From Cordilura impudica (taxonomy: Eukaryota; Arthropoda; Insecta; Diptera; Scathophagidae): 64,000 nucleotides of DNA. The stretch is from contig OY821517.1 of NCBI GenBank assembly GCA_963682025.1, positions 50,540,662-50,604,661 of the forward strand. The letters are read 5' to 3'. The notes under the pieces were generated by a model. That model saw nothing but the letters and a program-made list of their open reading frames with translations. It searched no databases and was not told the origin of the DNA. The stretch's first letter is position 1; every line of letters starts with the position of its first letter. Position numbers and translations under genes: made by a program. This document shows, piece after piece, positions 1 to 12,094 of the stretch.

Positions 1-413
1 TTGCCATTGAGACTGCACACGTGTGCACCCGTGCATTATCTTGATGAAAAAAAACTTTTATCTTGATGAGAAATTCACTTTTTTCCATTAAAAAAAACCA
101 CGAGGTTGTATGTTTTGAACAGCTGTCAAACGCAAAGTAAATGACGGAACTTGCTCAAAATTTTACAATAGTCTATTAACAGGTGGTACTTGATGGGAGC
201 AGTGTTGCATTTTATGTAACTACGAGGGAAGTTCGAAAAGTCACGGACTTATTGATCCGCCCTCGTATTTCAAATATCTTTGGTAGTTTAAAACATCAAC
301 ACAAAGTCATTATACCCTGACCACATAGTGGTATAGGGTATAAAAAGCCTACTACATATCGTTAAACATTTGCACAAAAAGTTGTTTCCTCAATACAATG
401 AACCAATTCACTC
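1..413. other. Non-genic start of window
   Basis: No coding exon or RNA gene is visible. The only recognisable content is a short fragment of the family-A repeat at about 262-343. Confidence 0.6.
262..343 (-). mobile_element. Family-A Helentron-like repeat, 5' fragment
   Basis: Read on the minus strand this begins with TATACCCTATACCACTATG and continues into the TAATGACTTTGTG segment shared with the longer family-A copies elsewhere in the window (for example 23191-23940 and 46832-47614). It loses similarity after about 80 bp, so it is a truncated 5' end. Confidence 0.7.
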
Positions 414-2067
414 TGTTTACGTGAGCGTGAAAGTGGTCCGACTGCTCGGACCTAGATGTCCAATTGGAATGTCACACGCAGAGGGCGCTCTAGTTTTTAT
501 CTTTTGTTTGACATTTATTTTATATACTTGTAAAATGTAATATCTTAAACCGCGAATTTGTTACTCGTTAAATTGTCGTCAACGACTAAAGACCGCTTGC
601 GAAGGAGCCGCAAAGTTTTTGTAAATTAAACAAATAAACTTGTAAAACTGCCATTTTCGAAAAGAAAAAAAAAAATAAAATAAAAGGAAAGTAAAATTGG
701 ATTTACTTTGTGAAATTTTTTATAGAAAACCTTAACCATGCATGCTTTTTTATTTTGCTGTTTCTTTTGGTAGCCGTAGCTGGTGTTCCACATTAATTGG
801 AAGAACCAACCCCTATTTTTCATCATGAAATATTTATAGGAAATTCGATATCTCTACCAGTCTATCAGATCAACGAGATGACTATGTTTAGACCGACGGC
901 GATGATTAGGATTGTCTCCGGGGAGAGATATATTTATGAGCGAGCGGTGATTTGTCCGAGCGCAGAATGCTCAATTTTGTCAGCAGAAGTTGCTCGCCGT
1001 CTTGGTACGAAGACCGTTCGTGTCGGCAACAAAGAAAGGTGTTTGGTCAGCATTCGGGGAAACCATGGGATGAGTTCAACGGTTGAGACGTATGCAGAAG
1101 TCCGGCGACGACATAATGTGCTTACACCTCAGAAGTCTGTCGATGCAAGAATTATGGATGAGTTTCCCGGGCTGCAGTTAGCTGACCCTCAGTTCCACGT
1201 AGCAGCTCCGGTCCACATAACACTGGGTGGTGATATATATCCCCGTATTATCCGAAACGGGGTTATGGGTGGTTCTTTTGGTAAACCGTTAGCTCAATTT
1301 ACCATCTTCGGATATATTATATCGTTTCAGATTTTAACCATGATACATAGACTAATTTGAATATTTATTTTTTGACTATTTTCTTTTTTTTAGTTTCTTA
1401 GTTAATTTTTATGGCTTGGATGAACTGGTGGCTATGGTGAAGATTTTTAGTTCAAGTCCAATGAACAATTATTTTTATGATTTTTTTATTTTTTTTATAT
1501 GTTGAATTAATTCTACCTTATAATAATAAATTGATTTTCCCAATTTTGAATTCCAGGGGTATTTCCTTTATTTTTATAATTTTCTTAATTGATTCCTAGG
1601 CGGAACATAGTGTTTGACATCTTGTTGCAGTATTGCAACATAGGTCACTGGTTCATATCCGGTTCGAAGGACCAATAAATATTTCGTGATGAAAAATGGT
1701 GGTTGGTTCTTCCAATTAATGTGGAACACCAGCTACGGCTACCAAAAGAAACAGCAAAATAAAAAAGCACGCAAGGTTAAGGTTTTCTATAAAAAATTTC
1801 ACAAAGTAAATCCAATTTTACTTTCCTTTTATTTATTTTTTTTTTGTCTTTTTGAAAATGGCGGTTTTACAAGTTTATTTGTTTAATTTACAAAAACTTT
1901 GCGGCTCCTTCGCAAGCGGTCTTTAGTCGTTGACGATAATTTAACGAGTAACAAATTCGCGGTTTAAGATATTAAATTTTACAAGTATATAAAATAAATG
2001 TCAAACAAAAGATCAAAACTAGAGCGCCCTCTGCATGTGACATTCCAATTGGACGCTCACGTAAACA
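414..2067. mobile_element. Foldback-like element with ~400-bp inverted arms
   Basis: The left arm (414-840) and right arm (1672-2067) are near-identical inverted copies. Both contain the GAGGGCGCTC and GCTTGCGAAGGAGCCGCAAA blocks in opposite orientation. The left arm carries about 31 extra bases near 436-466. The arms enclose an ~830-bp core that includes a BEL/Pao-type protease fragment. It could be a foldback transposon that captured retroelement sequence, or two head-to-head copies of one element around a retroelement relic. No transposase is visible. Confidence 0.75.
878..1360 (+). pseudogene. BEL/Pao DUF1758-type retropepsin fragment, catalytic Asp lost
   Basis: An open frame from the ATG at 878 (160 codons); the frame is open upstream to 797, inside the left inverted arm. 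The product matches the layout of the DUF1758/retropepsin-like region of BEL/Pao retrotransposon polyproteins. A segment ending in ARRLG aligns with the DSGSQ...AQRLG strand-turn, followed by LQLADPQFH, LGGDIYPRII, and LAQFTIFGYIIS, which matches the family's AQ-T-FGW-SG end. Where the family has the catalytic DSG, this copy reads CPS, so the aspartate is missing and the enzyme should be dead. No RT, RNase H or integrase follows. The absence of stop codons despite the lost active site means either recent decay or retention for another reason. Family assignment is from motif spacing only. Confidence 0.6.
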
Positions 2068-3966
2068 CACTCTATTACTGATTTTAAATTGGAATTGCTT
2101 CATTCACCAGATTTCGCATCATTTTCTCTTTCATAACTTGTAACATTGGCTCGCTGGTAAAAGATTTGCAAACAATGAAGAGGTTAAAACTGAGGTGAAG
2201 GGCTATTTTGAGAAGCTCGCTGGTTCTCACTATACCCCATTTATAACGATGATATTGAATATCACTGGGAAAAGCATATTGAGTTAAAACTAATGACAAT
2301 TCTTCCCAAATTTATATATATTTTCATCTCTAACACAGGATAGTTTGCATACAAAATTTCAAGATTCGAACACAGTATTATCAATATATCGCAGCAAAAA
2401 ATATGAAAAGTACTTCTTTCACTTCAAGTGCTGAAAAGTAGCTAACATTGTAGAGAGGGGTAAAACATCCTACGATAACCTGTGTTAAACCGAAACAAGT
2501 GTGGTTATTTCACCTTTAATGGTAATACATTTTTCTGCTTGGATAATTTCAAAATTTCACCAAAAAAAATTCCCCATGTTTACAGCGAGGGTGAGGTTGA
2601 ATAAGCAAAAAATTATTAATAATAATAAAAACATTATTAATACTTAATATAAAACGTAATTAAAACGAAATTGTATAAGGTAATAAACTTTTTTTTTGCG
2701 ATTACTCAATGATAACTCAATGCAAACTAAATGAAATTCAATATGTGATATTGGTTGAAATTTTGCCTTCATAAAAAAAAGCTTAACGAAAGTGATAAAA
2801 GTGCAATTGTAGTTAAGAGCGTTAGAGTGAGTACAAAACAAGTAAAACATATTCGGTAACATATAAACTTAATAAAAAAAAGTAGTTGTACTCGTACGAG
2901 TATATTGGTACCCGTATAGTAAATAGTATACTATACATATATGTATGTCTACTTAGATATGAAATGTTTGCTAGTGTGCTCAATGTCATTTTAAAGTATG
3001 TTAGTAGCAGACAGACCGAAGTTGGCATTGTTCTGTAGTATCTACATAAGACCGATAATTGATTAATAATGTTGTTTAAAATATTTATAATTTTAATTAG
3101 TGTTTTTGTTAGAATTTCTTTAAATCTAAAATTTTATTTTTAAGTTGTCATGCCTTTTGTAAGGCACCAAAATTATTATATTTGCGTACAAAAAGAAATT
3201 GATCCAGTGTCCGTTTGTCTGTTGAAATTGATAGAAAACAGAAGAAGGAAGGTGGGATGCTGTTGGAAATGTTTAATGTGATTTGAAAAACTTTAGTATT
3301 GGTGGGGAGCTCAATTTTCAAACAAAATTGTACGTTTTTCTACAATTTAATAAAAGTGAAATTACATTTCTAACGTTTCTATACAAAATAATGCTGTCAT
3401 AAAACATAATATTGCAGATCTGCAACATACAAAAAATATATATAGTTTAAAGTAATATATAAATCAAATTGATAATTTTCAAGCGTCGTTATATGATGGC
3501 ACCAAAGCAACCAACCATATAATTCAAATTCACGCTGCTGTAGAAATGCCAGTTAAAAATAGAAATCATATTTTCTATGAGCTCGCAATATGTAGAGAGT
3601 CAAAAATTAGTAAGCAAAAATTATAGAAAGCATACATACATATAAGGTGTGTTCCCTGCACAAGTTACCAAACTAGACAAGCTTACTCAAACTTACCTAA
3701 ACTTACCCAAAGGCATTCCCATACTAGAAAATTGGGTTAATGGGAGAACTTTTGCTCGAAAAAAATAGAGGATCAGACCTTTCTCTTTTATTTTTTTTTT
3801 TTTATTTTGTAAGCAGATATTAAAATACTTAAAAGAACATAGGTTTAGAAGATTTTAGCAACTACGATTTAATGGTGATTTCTAACAAAGCAGATTTTGT
3901 TTTTATCACGTCAGAGTTTTGAGATATTCTAATCAGAATGTGCGAAAAAGTGTCCTTGAACGTCAT
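2068..3966. other. AT-rich non-coding stretch
   Basis: No convincing exon. There is a GTCCGTTTGTCTGTTGAAAT segment near 3210 reminiscent of the microsatellite part of family-B repeats, and otherwise nothing I can classify. Confidence 0.5.
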
Positions 3967-4668
3967 TATGCCCTATACCACTATGTGGTCAGTGTATATT
4001 GTGTTTGTGCTGATGTTTGTAATTACCAAAAATATGTAAATTCGACCCATCTTTCATTATCTCGATAGACTCAGAATCGTTTTCTGAGTCTATTTAGCAA
4101 TGTCTGTCCGTCCTTCTGAATTTTCATGTAAACCTTGTAATCAAACTACAGGACGCAAATATGAATATATTTTGATTAAATTTTGTGTATAAACTTCTAT
4201 CAGCCATAGAATGAACCCTATTGAAATTGGTGAAGGTTCATGTTCCTATGCAAATGACCCCTATGTGATCGACTTAAATTGCCATAGGAACCAAATTATC
4301 ATATATCTCGATCAAATTGGGTTTGTGTGTGTTTATTACATCCGTTAATCAGTAGTCCAAAAATTTACCCGTTAGGACAATTCTTGGTCATAGCCTCCAT
4401 ATAAAGCTGCTTCCCGATCTTCACTTAAATCCAACAAAAACCAAAAATATTACACAGATTTTTCCCAAATTTGGTTTGTTTTTGTTCTTGAAAAAAATAA
4501 GTGACTTTTCTAAATATGGTCAGGATCGGTCAATTTTTTGATCTAGTCTCCATATATAACATCCAATATGAAATTTTTCATATCCGAAGGCAAAAAATTT
4601 AACAATAATACCACTCAAATTTAAATATAAAGCTTATTTCTATATCCAATTAGTTGGACCTAAGACCC
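3967..4668 (+). mobile_element. Family-A Helentron-like repeat, 3'-truncated
   Basis: Begins with CCCTATACCACTATGTGGT and runs through the family-A blocks, including the GTCCGTCC microsatellite remnant at about 4107 and TTAGTTGGACCTAAGA near 4645. It breaks off before the 3' palindrome. It is diverged from the other copies. Confidence 0.75.
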
Positions 4669-4890
4669 TTTTCTTATTTTAAGATAATAATAACTTCAAA
4701 ACGGGATGATATTCATTTCATCATGATTTTCTTCATGGATATGCATACACACAATTTCCGCCATAGTCCAATATTTTCAACTATAGGATCTTTTATGTCT
4801 TCAAAATCAATTTGGGAGAAAAATTCTGCTTCTAAATTCTAATGCAGCGCAAAAACACGAGTTTTACATTTATAGGCCTGTTTAATATAA

Positions 4891-5256
4891 CTAGCAAATT
4901 CCAGCACTCGACATTCGAGTGCAAATTCTAGGAAATTTTATTTTTTCATTTAATAAAGACCCTAAGGGTATGCTTCACAATTCAACTCATTTCAAATGAA
5001 GTAAACAAACTCAACACAAACACATTAACAAATTTAATAAACACACCCATAGCATTGCATAATTTTATGTATGTGTTAGTAGCAACTTTAAGCGATCATA
5101 ACTCCAAAAAAATATTCCAGACGATGAAAATCTGTAAATCTGGGTAACAGCGAAAAAGAAATACCTTTCAAATGATAAATTTTTTGTCAAAATCGGGGTA
5201 AAACTGTGAAACTTACATCTGTCACAAGAATTCGCCTTGCCTATTAATATTATAGA
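4891..5256 (-). mobile_element. Family-C non-autonomous Helitron (366 bp)
   Basis: On the minus strand it starts TCTATAATATTAA and ends CTAG. A hairpin-forming CACTCGACATTCGAGTG lies just before the end. The flanking host bases give 5'-A and 3'-T in element orientation. This is the canonical Helitron arrangement: 5' TC, 3' CTRR, subterminal hairpin, insertion between A and T, no target duplication. Confidence 0.8.
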
Positions 5257-6420
5257 TAACATTCTATATAATATTAGGGAACTTCTATTTATGATCAACG
5301 AACAGATTTCCCTAGTCACTTCAGAATTCATTAACGATTAGAAAACATCGTACTTAACTAAAAAATATTCGATATCTTAGGTTTTGGATTTTAAATTCCC
5401 AAAATATGAAGACTTAAAAAGTGAAAACAAAACATTAAAACTTCGCAAAAGTGGGTCAACTAAACTAACATTATTTCTAATGAGTTGAATCATATGATCT
5501 TTAGTTTGGGAACACATAAAAAATTATATTTTACAAATTTTCAAAGTTGTTGTTGCTAAACTTTTGCTAAATTTTATGAGTTCCAATTGGATTCTAAATT
5601 AAAAATCCAGAGTCAGTTATACAATTTAGTAAAAAAAGAAAATTTTAAATTTTTATTTTATATTTTTGTAAATTTAAATTCAAATAATATTATTCGCTGA
5701 CTATTGAATGTCAAATTCGTATTATGAGCTGGCTGCACGGTCGAAAATTTCGTTGTACAACGAACTTTCAATTGAACACAATTTTGCTTTCGATGCTGGA
5801 TGTCAGTTTGTAAAACTTATTAAAAATATAAGTTGTAAATTATTTTAATTTCATGAGATTGATCTGCATTGTGTGCATTGCCGCAGCAGTTCATCTGTAG
5901 TAGACAGCAAATCCATAAACGCCTCCTTGCAGTCGAAAATTTGCTATAAATCTGTAAACAAATGGTACCCTTGTTAAAACCTCGCATACTTACGTAATGG
6001 AATACATTCCCAAAATGTTGGAGGATTTCTCATGACGATTACATATGATTACATATGTATATAGATTTGAATAACTTATTGTTAGTTCACAAACCTATTT
6101 GAAGATTCAATAAATAAAGATGAGTTACAAAAAAAAATAAATCTCTCATGACGAAGCATTCATCTTCATCAGACGATCAAAGAACCATAATTCCATGTTA
6201 ATAAATAATTTTTTTTTCTTTAATAAATTTGTAAACAAACAATGTTTATTTATAGTGCCAGCTGATAAATATGTACTATTGTGAATAATCCAATTAAGTG
6301 AAATTCACAATAGCGCTATTTTATCGAATATGCGCCATAATATCAAATGAAAATTCGTTCGATCAGTTAATTCGACCACAATCGAAAATCGAAAGTTGAT
6401 CATAATAGGAACCATTAACT
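5257..6420. other. AT-rich non-coding stretch
   Basis: No supported exon, RNA gene or complete repeat. Short A/T runs only. Confidence 0.5.
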
Positions 6421-7269
6421 AGAATGCCCTCTTGTGCTTCGCTACGTCTCACCTAGACTTATTTACATGTATGTTTTCATAATCAATTTTTTCTATGAAG
6501 TTTGTATTGTACAATTAGAACATTTTATTTTATTTATTTTATATTTTTTTTTTATTATTTCAAAAATTATAATTATAAAATTTTTCGGCGTTCCTACTGT
6601 GGACCAAACTTAAATCTGGCAACACTTAACGATTGGCCTTGAATTTAGAATATCGTTTGGCAATTTTTTACTTTAGTGATTTTTGATTAGGCGATTTTCT
6701 ATTTTGGGGATTTTTGATTTGGCGAGTTTCGGTTTTGGCGATTTTTGAATTTGGCGATTCCGCCGACTACTCATATTGGCAATTAATGTACTAGTAAAAA
6801 GTTTCAAGACTTACACTTTCATAGTACTTATCATTTTTGTATAGGAGGTGCCACGCCCATTAATATCTCAGGTCTCGTACAAAGTGTCAAGGCTTTCCCT
6901 TTTATAGTATTCCAGTTATATGATATTATAAATTCATTTTTGTGTGGTGCCACGTCCATCAGTCCCATCTCGCCCATTTTTAGTCTGACTACTCACATGA
7001 ATAATATATAATCTTAGACAAATTTGCAAAACTGTGCCTATCATAGTGTCAGAAATATTTGATATTGAATAATTACTTTGTATGGGAGGTGCCTCGCCCA
7101 CTTATCCAATCCCATCCATTTTCGGCATGGCTACTAACATTAACAATAGGTGACCTCACACAAATTTGAAAAGCTCTCTCTATCATAATACTCTATACAT
7201 ATTATATTAAAAAATCACTTTCTATGGGAGGTGCCACGATCCAATGGTTTAGTCTTTCGCTTTTATATA
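6421..7269 (+). repeat. Family-D dispersed repeat with degenerate ~125-bp internal repeats
   Basis: Contains a run of variants of TTTTTGATTTGGCGATTTT (6660-6765). These are followed by about four degenerate units of roughly 125 bp, each beginning near GGAGGTGCCACGCCCA (about 6845, 6935, 7085, 7225). The same material occurs in opposite orientation at about 16318-18070. A family-C Helitron abuts its right side. Confidence 0.6.
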
Positions 7270-7632
7270 TCTATAATATTAAGAGGCAAGGCGATTTCTT
7301 GTGACCGATGTAAGTTTCACAGTTTTATCCCGATTTTGACAAAAAATTTATCATTTGAAAGGTATTTCTTTTTAGCTGTTACCCAGATTTACAGATTTTC
7401 ATCGTCTGGAATATTTTTTTGGAGTTATGATCGTTTAAAGTTGCTACTAACACATACATAAAATTATACAATGCTATGGGTGTGTTTAATAAATTTGTTA
7501 ATGTGTTCGTGTTAATGTGTTGAGTTTGTTTTCTTTATTTAAAATGAGTTGAATTGTGAAGCAAACCTTTAAGGTCTTTATTAATGAAAAAATTGAAATT
7601 GCATCCGAATTTCGAGTGCTGGAATCTGCTAG
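7270..7632 (+). mobile_element. Family-C non-autonomous Helitron (363 bp)
   Basis: Starts TCTATAATATTAAGAGGC at 7270 and ends CTAG at 7632, with TTTCGAGTGCTGGAATCTG directly before the end. The preceding host base is A (7269) and the following one is T (7633), as expected for Helitron insertion. There are no coding domains, so it would need a helicase supplied in trans. Confidence 0.8.
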
Positions 7633-7639
7633 TAGATAA

Positions 7640-8890
7640 TAATTATTTTGGATGTACAACAAGCTTTCGGTAAAGTTTGGCATATTGGGCTACACTACAA
7701 ATTAAAAAAACAACTTCCAACTCCATACTATCTCATGCTAAAATATTTATCTGAGAGACACTTCTGCATTCTGGCTTCTGACATATGTCCAATCAATGCA
7801 TTATATTTAGTACAAAGGGAACTCAACACTATTGAAGTCTGATTAAACAAATCGAATAATAAATTCAATTCTGCAAAATCTTCACATATCACTTTCTCGT
7901 TACGAATAATATACAAATTCCGCAAAATGACTGTTTTAAATATCTTTAAATGCACATCGTGGAAAACGCATATAAAAGCTAAAAAAAAGAAACAGCAATT
8001 AAATATTAAAACAAAACGACTCTTATGGCTACTGGGTTCAAAATCACAGTAAAGCCCTAAACACATAACTGCGAGATGCGAGTACGAGAAAAAACGAGAA
8101 TGAGGCAGCATGATTTTTTCTATATGTGGAAGCGAGATCGATAGTAAAGCTTTTTTGTGTGGCGTTGCCAACTTAGGTTGTAAAAACACTCTATTTTCTA
8201 TGCGAGAATAATCAGATGACAGAAGAATCAGCTGATAGGCATTAAACGCGATGCCTACTATAGTAATTACTTTCTTTAACCCGTTAATAATTTCGATTTT
8301 ACTCATTTTATTATATTTATTGTTTGTTATATGAACAGCTTTGTACACAATTGACAATTGAATTATGTTTAACAGTAAGACAATCAGCTGCTCGAAAGCA
8401 TTTTGATAATTTTGTAAAAGCACAAAAGCACAAATTCTCGCACGCAAAAAGCTAAGTCTTTACTCGCACTCGCAACTCGCCGTTATGTGTTTAGGGCTTA
8501 AAGCTTAGAAAACAAAGCTTTAACGTATAAAACTATTTTGAAACCTGTCTGGACAGACGGCATACAACTATGGGGAACAGTTATCAATTCTAACATTGGA
8601 ATCTTCCAAAGATATCAGTCAAAAACTCTTAGATTAATTGTAAACGCTCCATGGTTTGAGTCAAAAATTCAAGTCTTGTAGATCTTTTTATTCCAGAGAT
8701 TATAGAACAAAAATCAGAAGATTTAGTGACAACTATTTAGAAATATTTATTAACCATATCAATCCATTAGATATAGCTTTACTTGATGACACAGAAGAAG
8801 TATGAAGGCTCAAAAGGTTTCATATACACTGGATTTACCGTATCGGAGCTAATTCTGATACACTTATATTAAAATATGTAAATATTTTGC
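7640..8890 (+). mobile_element. Jockey-like non-LTR retrotransposon remnant, interrupted by a MITE
   Basis: Pieces of a Jockey-type reverse transcriptase lie in order on the plus strand. LDVQQAFGKVWH (from 7648) is RT motif A, followed by the fingers/palm segment KQLPTPYY. Then come SSHITFSLR (about 7881), WKTHIKAKKK (about 7960), and KTILKPVW...GIQLWGT (about 8527-8575) with LIVNAPW (about 8635) from the RT C-terminus. The segment holding the FADD box is missing (deletion near 7800-7850) and there are stops and frame changes. A 446-bp TIR element (8053-8498) sits inside. Dead copy. Confidence 0.8.
8053..8498. mobile_element. Family-E TIR element (MITE-like), TAA target duplication
   Basis: Begins AGCCCTAAACACATAACTGC and ends with the inverse, CGTTATGTGTTTAGGGCT. 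It is flanked on both sides by TAA (8050-8052 and 8499-8501). It cleanly splits the Jockey RT sequence. A 3-bp TWA target duplication is typical of PIF/Harbinger-type elements; that assignment is inference. A shorter copy lies at 13356-13572. Confidence 0.8.
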
Positions 8891-9722
8891 ATTATAAATA
8901 TTTTATACTACATCCTTTATTCAAATTTTTGTATTCAATATATATTTTTAAGCTTATACTTTCCTTTGGATTATTTGAGTATTGTTGAACTCAATCGAGT
9001 TCAGTAATAAATATTATTTACTTCTATTATTAAAAAATTAGCTTATTATCCTTAAAAAGATAGATTGTAAATAAAAAAAATAAACAAATCCAAATATATT
9101 ATTTTTAAATTCCATATATAACTTGCAAAGTTATGTCACTGTTTTATTTATAACTTAGAAAGCAATAAGAACTAAATAATTATTATTTTTTTTAATCTAT
9201 TATAGGCGTGAATGTTGGTGTCTGGATATAACACATTCACGCCAATTTTTTTTTTACGAAATTCAAAAGGTTTTAATTTATGGTTAATATAATATAAAAG
9301 TTCCTTTAAAGGGTATCGGTTAAACAAAATTATCATAAAAGTTGATAATGATTTTGAATAAATATTTTAGCCGTATCTTATAACTCAGGCAGTTTGCTAC
9401 AACTTACAGACTTCCTAAGGTCGTCTAACCTATTATTATATTTAAACGTCATTATCATGATACGAGTATATCATTAATAGTCTTAGAAGGTAGATAAGGT
9501 AAGTAGCGGAAAAGCAAAAATAAAATATAAAAAAATTATTAGACTACTCAGTTTAAAAAAATAAAAACAAAAAATAATTTTAAGACTAAGAAAAATTATG
9601 AGTGACCATTTTAGTTTTTAAACAAAAGAAAATAGAATTTAGGGCTCGTTGTAATATTTAAACTTATATGATATATTTAAATTTATCAAGCAATTGGTAA
9701 TAAATACCAGTGATTCATATTA
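8891..9722. other. AT-rich non-coding stretch
   Basis: No exon seen. One perfect hairpin is present: GGCGTGAATGT at 9205-9215 pairs with ACATTCACGCC ending at 9243, with a 17-nt loop. It is of unknown meaning. Confidence 0.5.
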
Positions 9723-9850
9723 AAACAAGTAAGAGTATTAAATTCGGCTGAGCCGAATCTTTGATACCCTCCATCTGTGTCTTAAATTCAGTATTATAAC
9801 CAATATTAATTGCGGCTACCATTTTAATACAGTTGCCGATACTTAACGTT
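9723..9850 (-). mobile_element. Family-B Helentron-like repeat, 3'-end fragment
   Basis: AAAACAAGTAAGAGTATTAA followed by ATTCGGCTGAGCCGAAT (hairpin) and TGATACCCTCCATC is the 3' terminus of family B read on the minus strand. Compare 61528-62070 and 12095-13080. The right limit is approximate. Confidence 0.7.
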
Positions 9851-9963
9851 TAATTTAAAATACCATTTGATTTTAAAGATAATGGCTTTTCTTCTTTGAT
9901 CACCAGTTATTAGAATTTCTAATTTATTGTTTGTTTATGAAAACAATGAAAGTTTTATTTATA

Positions 9964-10045
9964 CTAGAATAGCCCAGCACTCGAAATTCGAGTGCAAATT
10001 CTAGAATATATTATTTTTTCATTCAATTTTTGTCATCCAATGTTT
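9964..10045 (-). mobile_element. Family-C Helitron 3'-end fragment
   Basis: CTAGAATAGCCCAGCACTCG followed by AAATTCGAGTGCAAATTCTAG is the inverse of the family-C 3' end with its hairpin. Similarity fades after about 80 bp. Confidence 0.65.
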
Positions 10046-10061
10046 TTTTAATCTATATATC

Positions 10062-10850
10062 TGTGGTCACAAGCATTAACCGCCTAAGTCGAAAATTATG
10101 CTTTTGAGAAAATAACTTTTTATATAAATGTCTTATAAGAAATATAAATCTCTTATAAGAAAAGACCAAATAAAAATAATACGCCTAAGAATCGGACACA
10201 CCTTAATCTCCCACTCACACCTTATTTTTAAAAACTTAACAAAACAATGCCACTTCTGCGGATTTAACCCGATCAGAATAAAGATTTCTTTCAATTAATC
10301 GACCTCACAATGAACGATGACATTATTAATACCTTAATTAATTTTCTAAAACAATCTAACCTTTATTATTCCATTTAAAAATCCTATAAGATCTTACAAA
10401 GCTTAAGACCATCGCTGTCATAGCTTTTCGTATTATATTATACTAATAATTAAATTGTAAGTGTAATATTCTGATAAATAAATAAATAAAATATAATAAA
10501 TAAATGTAATGCGGCTTCATTACGACTTAGGTCAGTATATTTTTTTATTAATAACTTTTTTAAAAACAGTGTTAGAGAAATGGGGATTTCACGTAAAAAT
10601 AATAGAATGTGATAGCATACATAATTCAAATCGTTGAAAGTCATGATATCGAGAAAAATAACTGTTTATATAAATGTAATAGGGCTTCGTTACGACTTAG
10701 GTCAGTATGTTTTCATTAATAACTTTTTGAAAAACAATGTTAGAGAAATGGGAATTTAACGTAAATATAAAGCGTTGTTTGAAGAATATGATAGAATACA
10801 TAACTCAAATCGTTCTTACGTCGACTTAGGCGGTTATCGCTCGTGACCAC
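10062..10850. mobile_element. Family-I TIR element, long copy
   Basis: Left end CTGTGGTCACAAGCATTAAC plus CGCCTAAGTCGA; right end TCGACTTAGGCGG...TCGTGACCAC. Internally a ~180-bp segment beginning at AAATGTAAT(G/A)(C/G)GGCTTC is present twice (about 10502 and 10673). A 241-bp relative lies at 55655-55895. No transposase is visible. Confidence 0.7.
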
Positions 10851-11652
10851 TTGTTCGTTACAAATTCAAGAGATTTTTGGCAACTATTTTTGGAAGCAGG
10901 TGTAATCCATGTAAAAAGGGCTTTTAAGAGACAAGTTTTTTTAAAACTTTTTTTTTCTCTCATAGTTATTTTCACAAAACAGATAAAACACTTCTGAAAT
11001 AGAGTAGCCTACAGAAAAAAGTAATCTGCAGTGCATAGAATCAGTCTAAGGGCAAGCTTTATAACATAGAACTTTAAAAATTTAGTATTTCGCAAGTTAA
11101 AATCTCAATGTCTGGAGAAATATTCAACATTATTTTTCCCCCGGTATTCCCACTATACATAAGTTTTATAACACAATATGCAAATTTCATGACATATTTT
11201 AAAGAAAACGTCCTATCAATTTAGTTCCACGAGAAAACATTCCATGTTTCTCGAATAATTAAGGTTTGAACTTGGGAAATTCTGAATTTTAGCTTTTATG
11301 GTCATCACGGTGCCCCCTAAAACCAATAATTTTTTTTCGCGGACAATTTTTTCCTTCAGAACTAATTTATGTCACTTTGTGATGTTAAACCATGTTAGAA
11401 AAAAAGGTTGTTTCATGACCTAATTTTTTGGATAAAATCATTTTCATCAAACTTTCTAAAATTTTTTGGAATGTAAAAATTTATATCGCCTCTAGGCGGC
11501 TGCCTCCAGCAATTAATTAGTAAAAAATTTATGAATATTCAAATGAGCCTAAAGGTATGTTAATTAATTTTAGCAGTTCACAATTCAAGACAGAGCGTCT
11601 GATATATAATTTAAATCATTCGCATTAACAGGGTATAACGAATTATTATAAA
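10851..11652. other. AT-rich non-coding stretch
   Basis: No supported exon. Around 11545-11590 there is weak similarity to the family-C interior (CCTAAAGGTATG then CAGTTCACAATTCAAGA). Confidence 0.4.
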
Positions 11653-11773
11653 TATTTTATTTAATTTAATTTAATTTAATTTAATTTAATTTAATTTAAT
11701 TTAATTTAATTTAATTTAATTTAATTTAATTTAATTTAATTTAATTTAATTTAATTTAATTTAATTTAATTTA
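11653..11773. repeat. (TTTAA)n pentanucleotide microsatellite
   Basis: About 120 bp of almost uninterrupted 5-bp units. Confidence 0.95.
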
Positions 11774-12094
11774 TTTTTAAGACAGATTAATCATAAATTT
11801 TATCATTCTCAGCTTCTCCTCCCTATAAACTATAACTATGCCAATTTTCACACTCCTCCGTGCCCGCATATTGCTTAAAAATGGAACTAAAAATTTACCT
11901 TCCGTATTAATATATAGATAAAGATTAACTTCTATCTGTAAAATTGAATTATTTGTCCCTTCATATGAGACCAAAGAGAAATACTTTTTTAACGCAGCCA
12001 GCGTAAAAGTAGTGGATCATAATTTGCAATGTTTTTAGAACTTGAAAATTATGTTTTTCCTTATATCAGTAAAATGACTAGATATTAAGTTTAA
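11774..12094. other. No recognised feature
   Basis: AT-rich single-copy-looking sequence. The short minus-strand open frame here has no recognisable similarity or splice context. Confidence 0.4.

Noticed and set aside
7728..8447. Minus-strand 239-codon frame resembling a membrane receptor
   Set aside because: It is antisense to a Jockey RT and crosses both ends of a TIR element; the hydrophobic look is due to AT-rich sequence.
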